This document shows, one piece after another, positions 1-10,241 of a stretch of 64,000 bases of DNA. Under the pieces are notes generated by a model that searched no databases, had not been told where the DNA came from, and worked only from the letters and a program-made list of their open reading frames with translations. Made by a program: the position numbers and the translations under genes. Origin of the DNA: Gentiana macrophylla (taxonomy: Eukaryota; Streptophyta; Magnoliopsida; Gentianales; Gentianaceae); contig CM047807.1 of assembly GCA_026214975.1 (NCBI GenBank), forward strand, positions 69,171,824-69,235,823, in the 5' to 3' direction. Numbering within the stretch: position 1 is the first letter of the stretch; the number at the start of each line of letters is the position of its first letter.

Positions 1-1222
1 ATTATTATGTAATACCGAGAAGTCTACCTAGAAGATGCTTATGAATTTATGGATATTGAGTGAACTACGTTACTGCACTTTCGTAAATAGAGGCGTTTAG
101 CACTTGGTGTTTGAAGGTAGGATTGGAGATTTTGCATACACGTTCAGATGGAGACTGTTCGTGAAATATCTTAATCCAATGAGTAAAGGCTGGTTATAAT
201 ATTCTTAAGATTGGATAGTGACGGTAACACTTTTACATCCTTTCTAAAAGAATGTTTAGATAACAACCTTGGACCGTGAAGTAAAGATACTCAAGGAGTT
301 ACAATCTGATTTAATCAGACCACATCCAACATTGGTTGTTGGGGGTTACGCTGATAAATACTACCAAACCAGATCAGCATATCAATTCACCCTAAAGCAG
401 TGGGAGTATGGCTTAACCATTGACCCGCTGTGATTATGTAGACTTTACTGCCTGCTGGGGTGATCGATAACCTATGTTCCTATGGAAGGACAGTATAGGA
501 TTCTGATAAATAGAGGTTGGTTTAAAGCCATAAACCTGTAAATGGAGTTTTGGTACTCCAGTTCTGTTCACACTCTTGTAGAACCACATGAGTGTCTCAG
601 ACCCAGTGAGAGAATTGGATCTACATGGAAAAGAGTTGAATGAATGAGAAAGTTTATCTTTCTAAGCAAAGCCAAGTGGTTTTGGGGGTAAATCCCTGAG
701 AAGTAGACAGTTAAACAGGGGTGATGCCCTGAAACTTTCTCACCACTCAGCCTTGCTTAACTCTATGGAAAACGGAAAGATTAACAGGGGTGATGACCTG
801 AAACTTTCTTGCCGTACAATGCAGCTTAGATTCATTCGGAACGGAAGGGTTTTAGCTTAAATCCAATGGAAGATTGACTGCCTATTCTTATATCCATTGA
901 TGGATTAAACCAAACCTCTAGGTCACTAAAAGTCACATGTTTTGGAATGTGTGGGCTTGACCAGAATATTGATGAGTCTTTTGTAGACTGGAGAATCAAT
1001 ATTGGTAAAGTAGTAGACGTTAGTGTTAATGACAAAGATAACACTGCAACAGTTGTAAGCAACTTGGGTGCGTTATCTGAAGTCAGAAACTGACACAGCC
1101 AAAGCTTCTCTGAATTAGAGAAGTGGACTATATTCTTAGAAATCGATTCGGTCGAATTCTTGAGAACAAGATTTTGGCCGCATCCCTTCCATCTTATTGG
1201 TTAAGATGATACAATGCATTTT
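1..1222. other. Unassigned decayed sequence left of a copia remnant
   Basis: No reading frame here is convincing and I recognise no domain. The stretch lies directly 5' of copia RT/RNase H remnants, so it is probably more of the same decayed pol, but I cannot align it by eye. One local structure is visible: a segment of about 65-70 bp beginning near 713 is repeated in diverged form from about 782. Both copies share a block reading aacaggggtgatg followed by cctgaaactttct. Confidence 0.35.
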
Positions 1223-1950
1223 AGCATGCAACATTCAACAAGAGGTTTCCTACCCAACCCCTCACGGAATAATTCTCTCATTCTTCGGATATAGAGAAAA
1301 TGGGATAACTTCTCTTTTGGATAGAGAAAGTCAGATTATTAAAAGTCAAATGTAATCGAATCTTGGATTCGAGTATTGATAGCAGTATAGTGCACCCTCA
1401 TGTCTCTTTAGAGAATGAGGTATCATATGCTTATATATTCGGGTGCAAACCTTAGTGTTGTTGACTAGACTGATTCTGATTATTAGTCGGATTAAGGATG
1501 ATCATGAATCGATATCAAGCTCAGTGTTTACTCATAGTAATGGAGCTATAGTCTGGAGCAATCCAGCACTGCCAGATTTGACTCTGTTAGTCGAATACAT
1601 AGCAGCTTTTGGAGTAGCTAAAGAGGCAGTGTGGCTTGAGAAGTTCTTTGTTGGACCGAGAAATGATTCTAGGTCTCGATGAGCCGATACCTTTTTTTCC
1701 GTGAAAACAGTTGAGAGGTAGCTCTTGAAAATGTTCTTCACAATCACAAGAGTTCAAAAGCATATTGAGAGGAAGTACCACCTGTCAGACAAACCGTGTG
1801 AAGAAGCGACGTTTCGGTCCTAAAGATCGCCTCGAGCCGACAACCTAGCTGATCAGTTTACCAAGTCGTGTGGCATCTAATGTCACTGATAAGCACTTGG
1901 TGGGTATGAAATTGGTTGATATGTCTCATCTGCTTTAGATAAAGTGGGAG
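1223..1950 (+). pseudogene. Decayed Ty1/copia RT C-terminus and RNase H
   Basis: This is the 3' end of a copia polyprotein, scattered over shifting frames. The order matches family members. About 1225-1260 resembles the RT-tail block before the RNase H tether (STRGFLPNP). The segment 1495-1540 (KDDHESISSSVF) corresponds to the RNase H start. The segment 1585-1650 (EYIAAFGVAKEAVWLEKF) matches the AEY-AA-KEAVWL block, and 1755-1860 shows HIERKYHL and ADNLA/DQFTK pieces. A final DMSHLL-like end lies near 1920, just before a polypurine tract and LTR. Frameshifts and stops between blocks rule out function. RNase H normally removes template RNA during cDNA synthesis. The copia assignment is firm; the sublineage is not. 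Confidence 0.75.
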
Positions 1951-1952
1951 AA
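1941..1952 (+). other. Polypurine tract of the copia element
   Basis: The purine run AAAGTGGGAGAA lies directly before an LTR that begins TGTTG. It would prime plus-strand cDNA and marks the boundary between the pol remnant and the 3' LTR. Confidence 0.6.
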
Positions 1953-2419
1953 TGTTGTGCATAGATAGAATAAGGGTGAGGTGCTCTAAAAACAATCATT
2001 GCTTGTCTTTACGGGCAATGGGGAGATTGTTAGGTATAGTGTGCCCGATAGACAATTGTTGCTTGACCTTACGGGCAACGGGAGATTTTTGGAAGAAACG
2101 TCCGAAAGACAATTTATGTAATTATTTTTATAATTAATAAATGACATATTTATTCTCATCTTATTATTTGCTTCTTGCTTATAAGTAATACACTACTGCA
2201 AAACCCTATGTCGTATCATATGTAGCCATATAACTTAATGTGTGTCACAAGCGAGGATTAAGTTTATGGTGATACACTTGAACTATTAGTCCGTGGTGAA
2301 CTTAATCAAAGTATGGGTCTATTGATTAAACCACCATTAATGCACCCATAACACTTTATGGTGTGACCGTCTTATCCGGACCGTCGATATTGGTTATCAA
2401 AGTGGGGCATTTATATATG
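1953..2419 (+). mobile_element. Copia 3' LTR, first fragment
   Basis: This starts TGTTG right after the polypurine tract. It shares A/T-rich segments (about 2115-2170) with the solo copia LTR at 40877-42675. It is interrupted at 2420 by an Athila-like element and appears to resume at about 11119 and again at 18208. Total length without the insertions is about 2.0 kb, close to the 1.8 kb solo LTR. No gene is present. Confidence 0.55.
2415..2419. repeat. Probable target-site duplication (left) of the Athila-like element
   Basis: The five bases before the left LTR are ATATG; the five after the right LTR (11114-11118) are ATACG. One transition separates them, as expected for an old TSD. Confidence 0.45.
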
Positions 2420-3182
2420 TGATTGAGGTCAAGTTAAATTATTAACTCGATGCCTAAATAACCACTAGCAAGTGAACTAGGTTCAATCGCAGTATAGCTA
2501 GATAGAGTCGAGGTCGATCCCACAGAGAATCAATTTGTGGATCCTAACTTAAATAGTCAACCTATTTATTTCGTTTGACAAAAAGGCGTCTACATGACCA
2601 ACATAGGATACGAGAAAAGAAAGACACACTCAAACATATAAACAAATAACATGTAAACAAATAACGTAATCAACTGCCCCATTATAACCGTAATCATTTG
2701 GACCTAGACAATTTATATAACAACGAGACTTATCAACTATTAATCCGTCCATATCTATTTATATTGGCTACGGGAGTCATCCTCTAAAACTTGACGTAGC
2801 ACCGGTAGGTCACTAAATCACTGTGATATTGTTACGTGACTTCGCCTTTTAAGTGCCTCCATCTCATATAACTCACACGCTTACGACTCTAAGGATGCCG
2901 ATATTAACCGTACACCTCGTCTAGGCAACATTCCTATGGTTAGGCGTACTTCCTAAACGATCGCTCAAACTCTCGTCCAACTAACAATTACCAAGTCATA
3001 GTCTCATGCTAGTTTACGATCTACGTATAAACAAGGTGCGCGCAATTCTCTAATGTAAACCCACCTAGATAACGCTGAACGTCCGTGAAGATCAATTCAT
3101 AAGCCCACCTAAGAGTTTTATATTGGTATTTCCTTTTTACACGTTTTAATTAAATTAAGCGAGTGACGTAGCCATATCCATA

Positions 3183-3543
3183 CCTACTGACTCACTCGCC
3201 TACCCAGGCTCATTTCGTTACTCTTGCTTATGAGAAGTACTCCCTACGGCGTTTTCCTCTACTTGCTGCCTCAAAAACCAACTTCCAACCACAGATTCAG
3301 ATGTCACGATTGGAATTAGAAAACGTGCGTATCATAAAACCTGATCTAATGGAACCTTCTAAGAAGCGAGGTAGGGTGGGACGGCTCCCGGCGCAAGAGC
3401 ATTATAGTATCCCAGTCGAGTGTTTTTTACAGCGCTTAACGGGATCTCCCGCTACCCGTTTACTATTGATAGCTACACAGTGTATATGCAAGCAAGAAAG
3501 GGTTCTTAGTCGCTCTAAAACCACAGTTTTTGTACAATGGAAG
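3183..3543. other. LTR segment present only in the left copy
   Basis: Both LTRs share sequence up to catacct and resume at gattcaattaagc. The left copy has about 360 bp in between; the right copy has a dozen unrelated bases (ctcgagataatg). The unique segment has no obvious terminal repeats or TSD, so a deletion with filler DNA in the right LTR is more likely than an insertion here. An 84-codon frame at 3301-3555 crosses it but resembles nothing I know. Confidence 0.6.
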
Positions 3544-3610
3544 AGATTCAATTAAGCTAACCTAATCATAAAGACGTGACTGATTAACGGATGAAACAGA
3601 GCTAGAGACT

Positions 3611-3670
3611 CTCGGTCGACCGAATAGAGACACTCGGTCGACCGAGTGACACCTCTCGGTCACCCGAGTG
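3611..3670. repeat. Cluster of CTCGGTCGACCGAG palindromes (left LTR)
   Basis: Three units in 60 bp: 3611-3623 (half-degraded right arm), 3631-3648 (perfect 18-bp palindrome CACTCGGTCGACCGAGTG) and 3653-3670 (centre changed to CAC). Each is centred on GTCGAC or a derivative. Confidence 0.85.
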
Positions 3671-4090
3671 CTTCACTCCCCAGATTACATCCCTGAATAT
3701 ATTTCTCAGCGTTTCTCATACGAATCGGATTATATAGTGAATCATCAGGACATTATATAAATTAATCTAAATACACGTAAATTAAACACGTAGATTCATC
3801 CATAAATCGTAGGAAGAGGACGTAGGGTATGAGATCCTCATAGACAAGGCATCACCACCTCCCTAACGTCATAGCCTAGATCTACATCATCTAGATATGA
3901 ATAACTACTCAAACAATCAAAGCATAATTGGGAAATTGATTACTAAAAGAAAACAAGAAGAAAAACTAGGGCTTACATGATTGCACCCCCAGCTCCTTCA
4001 CAAGCCTAATGAATCCTTATTTGCTTATATGTAAATATGAATTGATATTGGTGTGTATATGTGTGTCTTAAAAAATACAAAGGACTTGTG

Positions 4091-4098
4091 TTTATATA
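4091..4098 (-). promoter_or_regulatory. Putative TATA box in the left Athila-like LTR
   Basis: TATATAAA on the minus strand, conserved in the other LTR at 10666-10673. The sequence between it and the palindromes upstream on the minus strand is well conserved, as expected for a U3 promoter. Confidence 0.45.
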
Positions 4099-4196
4099 GA
4101 GCTACAGCCGACTTAAGAAAACCGACTTAAATGCCGACACTACTGAACCCTAACCGCCTCAAACAATGTGCCGGACTTCTGCTGGACTTCAGGCCC

Positions 4197-4234
4197 ACTC
4201 GGTCGACCGAATGCATAGGCTCGGTCGACCGAGC
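4197..4234. repeat. Two GGTCGACC palindromes in tandem (left LTR)
   Basis: ACTCGGTCGACCGA and GCTCGGTCGACCGAGC separated by a few bases. The right LTR has a single fused unit at 10773-10786; the 22 bases between equivalent points of the two units are missing there. Confidence 0.8.
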
Positions 4235-4560
4235 CTTGTATGCTTTTTGGGCTTCCTTCTTGCTTCGTCTTGGGCTTTCCTCCTTTTATGCCTTGGGCTT
4301 CCTGAACTTGTCTGCAATCCATTAAAGCTTCTCCGAAGTCCATCCTTGCGCTCCCAAATGAGTTACTACAAATATAGCATAAAATACAGTCTGTAACATC
4401 AAATAATATAATAAAACCTCTAAATACATAATAACGAATCGTAGCTCTCGGCATATTCAAATTAAGCATATTACGACTTATTATTACTCTATTATAGCTC
4501 TTTCAAACTAGAATCGGGGATAAAGATCATAGAATAATAGGCACAAAATGACCGTTATCA

Positions 4561-4576
4561 ACTACCCCCCACTTAG
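4561..4576 (-). other. Polypurine tract next to the 3' LTR
   Basis: On the minus strand this reads TAAGTGGGGGGTAGT and directly abuts the LTR start TGATAACGG. It would prime plus-strand cDNA synthesis. Confidence 0.75.
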
Positions 4577-5508
4577 CCTTTGATCGTCCCGATCAAAATA
4601 TCAATAAGTCATTCCCCATAAACTACTTTCCAGTGGTCACAGTATACTTGACACAAGAAACTCGAATCAACTCATACCCTCTATGCTCATAGATATCCAT
4701 TATCCACTATTCATCATGAATCGATGTGTTGTGTGCATGTGCATTGAGTTTTAAATATTCGTAGTAAGATTAGAGTTTATGCAAACTTTGTAGTCTTAAC
4801 CTACCAACTTCAGTATTCCCATTTCTTAAGCCTTTTAATTGTTTAAGCACTAGAATAATAAGCAAGAGCGTATCTATAGGGTTTTTGGACTTGGAGACCG
4901 AGTACTACTCAAAACCTCTTGAAGAGTTAAATATTCTTTTCATATCTTCATATTTTTCAGATACTATCAATCTCAAGAAGGAAAAACTTTTTAGAGCATC
5001 CCCCTATCTTAGATCAAACATAGCATCGAATATTACCACAAGCGCGAGGCTACTTTGGTAACTTACTACAAGCCCAGTGTTTTAATATTATCAAACACAG
5101 GTACGTCTCAAGCTTATTACTCAGCTTTTGTGGCTAGAATTTGAGGAACACATCAGACGATAAATTTGACACTAGGTAAACATAACCAATTATCTATGCA
5201 ATGTACACATAATTTTTTTCATTTTTATAATAAGCGTAGTACAACTCGATTCATTTATCGAATAATTGAATAATAAACAACTACTACTTAACGGATAATA
5301 TGAATATCATTAAGTTTACTAATCAATAAATCGCGAAGTATAAAGTGATCACGTACTCATGAAATATGGTTTATTTCTTATTAGATATAATTATCCAGGA
5401 ACTTACCAAGGTAAATGTGATTCTATGTTTAAAAGTTTTAATTTTTTACTCATTTTATTTATTATTTGATATATGGGAGTATATGGAAGCTTATTTGAGC
5501 TAAGTGAC
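4577..5508. other. Non-coding stretch between the two polypurine tracts
   Basis: A/T-rich sequence with no long frame and no recognisable motif. It separates the LTR-adjacent polypurine tract from a second copy of the same tract at 5509-5524, in the usual position of an Athila 3' untranslated region. Confidence 0.5.
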
Positions 5509-5524
5509 TTGTACCCCCCACTTA
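5509..5524 (-). other. Second copy of the polypurine tract
   Basis: The minus strand reads TTAAGTGGGGGGTAC, sharing the 13-mer TAAGTGGGGGGTA with the LTR-adjacent tract at 4561-4576, about 950 bp away. It may be an internal plus-strand priming site or the remnant of a duplicated 3' end. Confidence 0.55.
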
Positions 5525-5959
5525 AACCATGCATTGTCCCCAATGTATAAAAATCGAAATAACAAACTCAGAAAAGGAACTTAGCTCTGGATAAGCGTGG
5601 AAGTTGAACAAGTCTTGGGAATTCGGCAAAGTTTAACAGCACATGCATTGGCGCTAGCAAGGCGGAAGAATAATCAACGCAACATGCATCTTAAACAAAG
5701 CTCGAAACTCGTTCTGAGATTAGTCAAACAGTAATAATCAGAAAAAGGGACCGTAAAAGAGATAACAAATTCCTTAAACATTTTTAAGTCCATAAGTTAA
5801 TTATTACATTTCAATATCTTTCAGCAAGTCCAAAACATTACATGAGTTTGAATTTAGGAAGTAGTGAAACCTACTCTATACAACACGACATACTAGTATA
5901 AACAAGTCAAAATAAAAATGCGTTAATCATAGGAAATGCAAATACGGAAATACAAATGC
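5525..5959. other. Non-coding stretch 3' of the transposon-protein remnant
   Basis: I see no gene here. It is the trailing sequence between the coding remnant ending at 5960 and the second polypurine tract. Confidence 0.45.
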
Positions 5960-6930
5960 TTAATCCCAAAATCCTGGAGCATTGGGATCATAAGGCCCAT
6001 AAATAGGATTGAGTGGTGCTAGTTGCAAATTGTTCGGGCCGGCTTCGTCAGCATCGTCCCCGGGCTCCCCTTCTTGTTCTTGATCGTGGCCGTAAACGAT
6101 AGGTGGTGCGACAGAATTTAAAGATAGGATAGGCATTGGCTCCACATAGGAATCACCGCCTAACACTGGGCACTCGGCTCCCTCACAGAATGTAGTGATC
6201 AGTGAACCAAAAGGTAAGGTGTGCCGAGGCTTGAGATCATCGTCTTTCATTTCCTTGCGTATCAATGCCCCCACATTCATGGGCCATCCCATGTATAACC
6301 AATAAAGCAGAGTGTCATGGGTATAGTAGACCGTAGATACATGCTTGGCCGGAAAAATATTAGAACGGATAAGCCGATGAAGGCATTTATCCTCCCATCT
6401 CCTGAAATATGGTTCCGCAAATGTGCGGGCAACCTCCCCTATAGTCCATTCTATCCCGAGATAGGCACCGCTTTTCCTCCAACCAAGCGTCGGACCGTCC
6501 AATGTCACCATATACTCCGGCCCGTCCTCCGAGATATCCAGACCAAAATAAGCGAGAAGCGTGCCGGAGAAATTACAATCGGTCGTCCACGAATAGTAAC
6601 AATATTGGTGTCGGGATGTACGCGTAAATAAGCATAAAATTCCCTTACCCAATTGACGTTGACTCGGCCGGGGGGCGCTACGACATCTCGCCACTGATAA
6701 TGTTCCACCAATCCCAAAAGCTCATCTCCACAATTATCCAAATCCAGTCCTCGAGCTTGATGTACAGGGGCATTTGCGAAATGATTAATAAACGAAGAAT
6801 ATACCTCCCGACTCGCGAATTGTGGTACCCCGTTTATTAGAGGTATGTTGCCTTCAACAGCCACAAATTGGGCGGCTCTGCGTCTTCTTGGTGGTATTAT
6901 GACAGACAAGCGGCACAGCAGCGGACGCAA
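5960..6930 (-). pseudogene. Plant 'putative plant transposon protein' domain, frameshifted
   Basis: Two overlapping minus frames form one protein. Frame one (6930-6505) supplies the N-terminal part, including FVA followed by VREFYAYLRVHPD and a TIRGRPI block. Frame two (6694-5960) continues with LLAYFGLDISEDG, an aromatic segment containing LYWLYMGW, then LPFGSLIT and an acidic proline-rich tail. The homologous reading switches frame near 6561-6570, so one small indel breaks the gene. The pattern REFYA-[V/I]RG-[F/Y]FGL-LPF-LIT is that of the plant-specific family I know as Transposase_32 (Pfam name from memory). Its biochemical role is unknown, and it commonly occurs inside plant LTR elements. 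It lies downstream of the protease, where an env-like ORF would sit. Confidence 0.75.
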
Positions 6931-8047
6931 GCAACAGGGTGACTCTCGGTCGACCGAGAGTAATCACTCGGTTGACCGAGTGCGATCCGTCGACCGAATC
7001 GGTGGGTTTCGCCCTGTATCCTCTCGAGTGGTGATTTGGCCGATCGAAAAAGTTCCGACAGCTCCTTTGCGATTAAAAGATGAAAAGTGAGTGAAATGGT
7101 CTCATGGATGAAGATTTGCAAAATATTTCCATTTGATTTCTACAAGGATTTGGGGAAAAGGTAGGTGGAGAATTTGGATGAAAAATGGAAAAGAGGATGA
7201 AGAAAATGGAGAAGAGGATGAATGGGTTAAATAGAGAAATTGGAAATTTAAAAGTGGAATGTGATTGGTGGATTAGAATGGTTGGGGATTGATGAGGTGT
7301 AAAGGTGGAATTTGAAAATTTAAATTTGGAAGAATAAAGAAATCGGGAAGAGGGAAAGGTGAATGGTTGGGAATAGGGAAAGGTGAATGGGGATATGTAG
7401 AAATAAATGGTGTTAACCATTTAATTTTGACACACCGGAAATTAACTACAACATATAACCATACCAAAACTATTATTTCACTTTTTTCAATTCCTACTGC
7501 ATAAATTATCCCAACCGACAAGTTGTCTCAAGAACAAAAACAATCTCATTCTTTTCATAAATAAATCAAACAATCTGGCCTACAGCATTTGTAAAATAAC
7601 GCATTCTTATTTCCTTAATCAACATTTTTTTTACAAAGACTCGGTTACTACACTCTATTTCACGTAAAAACGATTCGAATAAAAAAAATTATTTTGCACA
7701 TCCTTAACTCAGCAGTCGTCGGAACACGGAAAAATAAAAAAAACTTCTTATCGTTTCACGCTACTTTTATTTTTAAAATAAAATAACGAAGAATAGAAAT
7801 AGTTCTACAGTTTAAGTCGGTAGCTCGACTTTCCAAAAATCATCACTTTCTACGAACTGCTCTTGGCTTGCCAGGTTTTCACCCGGTTAGCCTTTACCGA
7901 AAATGTCTTGCTGTCCTTTTGCACGAGTGCCTTTCCGCGAGGTGTGAGTCCAATGAAAAGACAGTCGAACTGTCCATCCAAGCAAGCTCCAACTTTCGTG
8001 ATTGTTTTAGAACTAGATGAGCTCTCTTTAGCTCGAACTCTACGAGT
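6931..8047. other. Internal spacer of the Athila-like element with low-complexity tract
   Basis: RT, RNase H and integrase would be expected here but none is visible in either strand. The plus strand has a purine-rich GGAAAAG/GGATGAA-like low-complexity tract at 7100-7400, which generates spurious minus frames full of S, F and P. Palindromes lie at 6943-7003. Confidence 0.6.
6943..7003. repeat. Palindrome cluster in the internal region
   Basis: 6943-6960 is a perfect 18-bp palindrome (CTCTCGGTCGACCGAGAG). 6965-6982 is CACTCGGTTGACCGAGTG with one centre change. 6987-7003 holds a third unit with a degraded left arm. They lie at the 5' end of the transposon-protein frame. Confidence 0.8.
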
Positions 8048-8326
8048 TTATTTCTTTGTTTGCTTCCTTCTAGCCTTGGGTCTGGAGAAAGTCAGGCCTT
8101 CAGAATTATGATTTTCTAGAACAGGGGTAGGCTCGACAGCTTTCTTACGACTCAGAACTGTAAGGGTCTCATCTCTTTCTTCTATCTTGTCATCAACACT
8201 TTTTTCTGAGTCCGGAGTAAAATCGGTTTGAACTACCAACTCCTATAACATTCACGCTCACGGAGTAGGAAATCTGAATTCCTCGTCCCATAGGTCTCGT
8301 AACCCTTAGCATCGAAAAATGTGATC
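8048..8326 (-). pseudogene. Continuation of the protease frame after a frameshift
   Basis: Immediately after the protease stop, the next minus frame continues without stops as a charged, unrecognised polypeptide. It includes a basic C-terminal patch (RPKARRKQTKK) ending at 8048. It is probably the linker that followed the protease in the ancestral polyprotein. I recognise no domain and infer only that a small indel or stop separates it from the protease. Confidence 0.4.
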
Positions 8327-8977
8327 TCACGCTGGACATACAATTAGGGCTCTAGAAGTATTGATAAAGGCTCTCCCTAAAATGATCGAGGCGTTGAGGG
8401 TGCCATCTATATCCATAACAACTATATCTATCTTAAACCTGAGCTGTCCTATGCAAATGATCATATTATACATATTTCCAGACATGATCGTTCTGGTCCT
8501 ATCTGCAAATCTAACTTGCAATGGAGTATTTGTGGGGGTAAGGATTAGATTTCTATCACAAAGACTCTTCGGGAAAATGTTCAGACTCGAGCCAGAATCT
8601 ATCAAAGCCAACCCTAGGTATGTTCCTTCTAGGGTAACCTCTACCATAAATGCTCCTGGGTCATCTAGTTTCGGCATCAACCGAGCTTCATTCTCAATAT
8701 GCGCTGCATCTCTGGGACAGACGACTATAGGGTGATTTAGGTCTATGCTAACCTCAGAATCTGATTCTATATCTGACATGTGATGCATGTAGTCATATCC
8801 TGAATCTGAATCTGAAGAAATCTCTTCAGGATTTAACTTGGACATACCTCTGTATATGTAAGCATCTTTAGACTCTTTTGACTTCTTAGCTTCTTGAATT
8901 CTTGCCTTCATCTTTGCTATTCTCTCATTGAGTTTAGGTGTCAACGGCTTTCTAGGTGTGGTTTTGGTTCTCAGCAC
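8327..8977 (-). CDS. Ty3-type aspartic protease (retropepsin) fragment
   Basis: A 216-codon frame. Residues 1-45 are basic and coiled-coil-like, 46-90 are acidic, and 105-215 form a retropepsin. The active-site motif ALIDSGSSLNIFP (family form D-[T/S]-G-[A/S]-S) is present with its catalytic Asp. The late ILGRAFINTSRALI block matches the conserved ILGRPFLxTxRA segment. Retropepsins cleave Gag-Pol in the particle. It is the only enzyme-like domain I can identify in this element and sits closest to the primer-binding site. The first Met lacks support as a genuine start, because the region upstream to the PBS (8978-9321) is too short for a normal gag. It may be a gag-less derivative or the C-terminal part of a larger deleted polyprotein. 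Confidence 0.75.
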   Translation of the reverse strand: MLRTKTTPRKPLTPKLNERIAKMKARIQEAKKSKESKDAYIYRGMSKLNPEEISSDSDSGYDYMHHMSDIESDSEVSIDLNHPIVVCPRDAAHIENEARLMPKLDDPGAFMVEVTLEGTYLGLALIDSGSSLNIFPKSLCDRNLILTPTNTPLQVRFADRTRTIMSGNMYNMIICIGQLRFKIDIVVMDIDGTLNASIILGRAFINTSRALIVCPA

Positions 8978-9321
8978 AATGACTTCTTCTCCTCGAGCCT
9001 CAGAAGGCTGATGTGATGATATTTTGCTAAACAGTTCGCTTGAGTGATTCCTCGATTAAAAGCATCATAAGAAAAACAACAAACGGTTATTGAACTAACA
9101 AGCAGTATGATTACTCATACTGCTGCTAGGCTTATAACCTACTAACAGAATCACATGGGGAAAACAACTATCAGAAAATATAAAACAAATAATGGCTCGG
9201 TCGACCGAGTGATAACGTTCGGTCGACCGAACATACAGATTAAATTTTTTTTTTAATTTTATGAAAGAAAACAGAAAAACGAAATAATTAAGTAGATTAT
9301 TTAAGCAGTTGGACCATTGAT
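8978..9321. other. Leader between primer-binding site and protease
   Basis: Only about 340 bp, without a gag domain. It contains two perfect palindromes at 9195-9232. A small frame reading through the PBS is a shadow. Confidence 0.5.
9195..9232. repeat. Two palindromes in the leader
   Basis: GCTCGGTCGACCGAG plus flank at 9195-9210, and a perfect 16-bp palindrome GTTCGGTCGACCGAAC at 9217-9232. The arms differ (CT versus TT) but stay self-complementary, which suggests compensating changes. Confidence 0.85.
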
Positions 9322-9339
9322 TCCCCGGCAACGGCGCCA
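9322..9339 (-). other. Primer-binding site complementary to tRNA-Asp
   Basis: The plus strand reads TCCCCGGCAACGGCGCCA, which equals the 3' end of plant tRNA-Asp including CCA. The minus strand is therefore an 18-nt primer-binding site, separated from the 5' LTR end by six bases. This fixes the element's orientation and supports the Athila/Calypso group. Confidence 0.9.
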
Positions 9340-10179
9340 AAAACTTGATTGAGGTCAAGTTAAATTATTAACTCGATGCCTAAATAACCACTAGCAAGTG
9401 AACTAGGTTCAATCGCAGTATAGCTAGATAGAGTCGAGGTCGATCCCACAGAGAATCAATTTGTGGATCCTAACTTAAATAGTCAACCTATTTATTTCGT
9501 TTGACAAAGATGGTCTATGACCAACATAGGATACGAGAAAAGAAAGACACACTCAAACATATAAACAAATAACATGTAAACAAATAACGTAATCAACTGC
9601 CCCATTATAACCGTAATCATTTGGACCTAGACAATTTATATAACAACGAGACTTATCAACTATTTATTCGTTCATATCTATTTATATTGGCTACGGGAGT
9701 CATCCTCTAAAACTTGACGTAGCACCGGTAGGTCACTAAATCACTGTGATATTGTTACGTGACTTCGCCTTTTAAGTGCCTCCATCTCATATAACTCACA
9801 CGCTTATGACTCTAAGGATGCCGATATTAACCGTACACCTCGTCTAGGCAACATTCCTATGGTTAGGCGTACTTCCTAAACGATCACTCAAACTCTCGTC
9901 CAACTAACAATTACCAAGTCATAGTCTCATGCTAGTTTACGATCTACGTATAAACAAGGTACGCGTAATTCCCTAATATAAACCCACCTAGATAACGCTG
10001 AACGTCCGTGAAGATCAATTCATAAGCCCACCTAAGAGTTTTATATTGGTATTTCCTTTACACGCGTTTTAATTAAATTAAGTGAGTGGCGTAGCCATGG
10101 CCATACCTCTCGAGATAATGATTCAATTAAGCTAACCTAATCATAAAGGCGTGATGATTAACGGATGAAGCAGAGCTAG

Positions 10180-10241
10180 AGACTCTCGGTTAGGCCGAAT
10201 AGAGACACTCGGTCGACCGAGTGACACCTCTCGGTCACCCA
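10180..10241. repeat. Palindrome cluster (right LTR)
   Basis: Counterpart of 3611-3670. The first unit is destroyed (CTCGGTTAGGCCGA), the second is intact at 10206-10223, and the third reads CTCGGTCACCCAAG. Confidence 0.8.

Larger units (their letters stand above)
2420..4560 (-). repeat. 3' LTR of the Athila-like element
   Basis: This 2141-bp LTR matches 9346-11113 almost throughout. On the minus strand it begins TGATAACGGTCATTTTG and ends GACCTCAATCA. It contains a segment at 3183-3543 missing from the other LTR, and two extra bits of the CTCGGTCGACCGAG palindrome array near 4199-4234. Small ORFs inside it look like chance. Confidence 0.9.

Noticed and set aside
3301..3555. 84-codon frame in the left LTR as a gene
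   Set aside because: It crosses the boundary of the LTR-unique segment and ends in shared LTR sequence; no domain or conservation.
4140..4469. 109-codon minus frame and its twin at 10702-11013 as a conserved protein
   Set aside because: The conservation is simply that of the two LTRs; the frame spans the promoter region and differs in length between copies.
7073..7521. Two S/F/P-rich minus frames
   Set aside because: They come from a purine-rich low-complexity tract on the plus strand and have no domain.
9322..9339. Piece of a tRNA-Asp gene
   Set aside because: Only the 3' 18 nt including CCA are present, next to an LTR end. That is a primer-binding site, not a tRNA gene; nuclear tRNA genes do not encode CCA.
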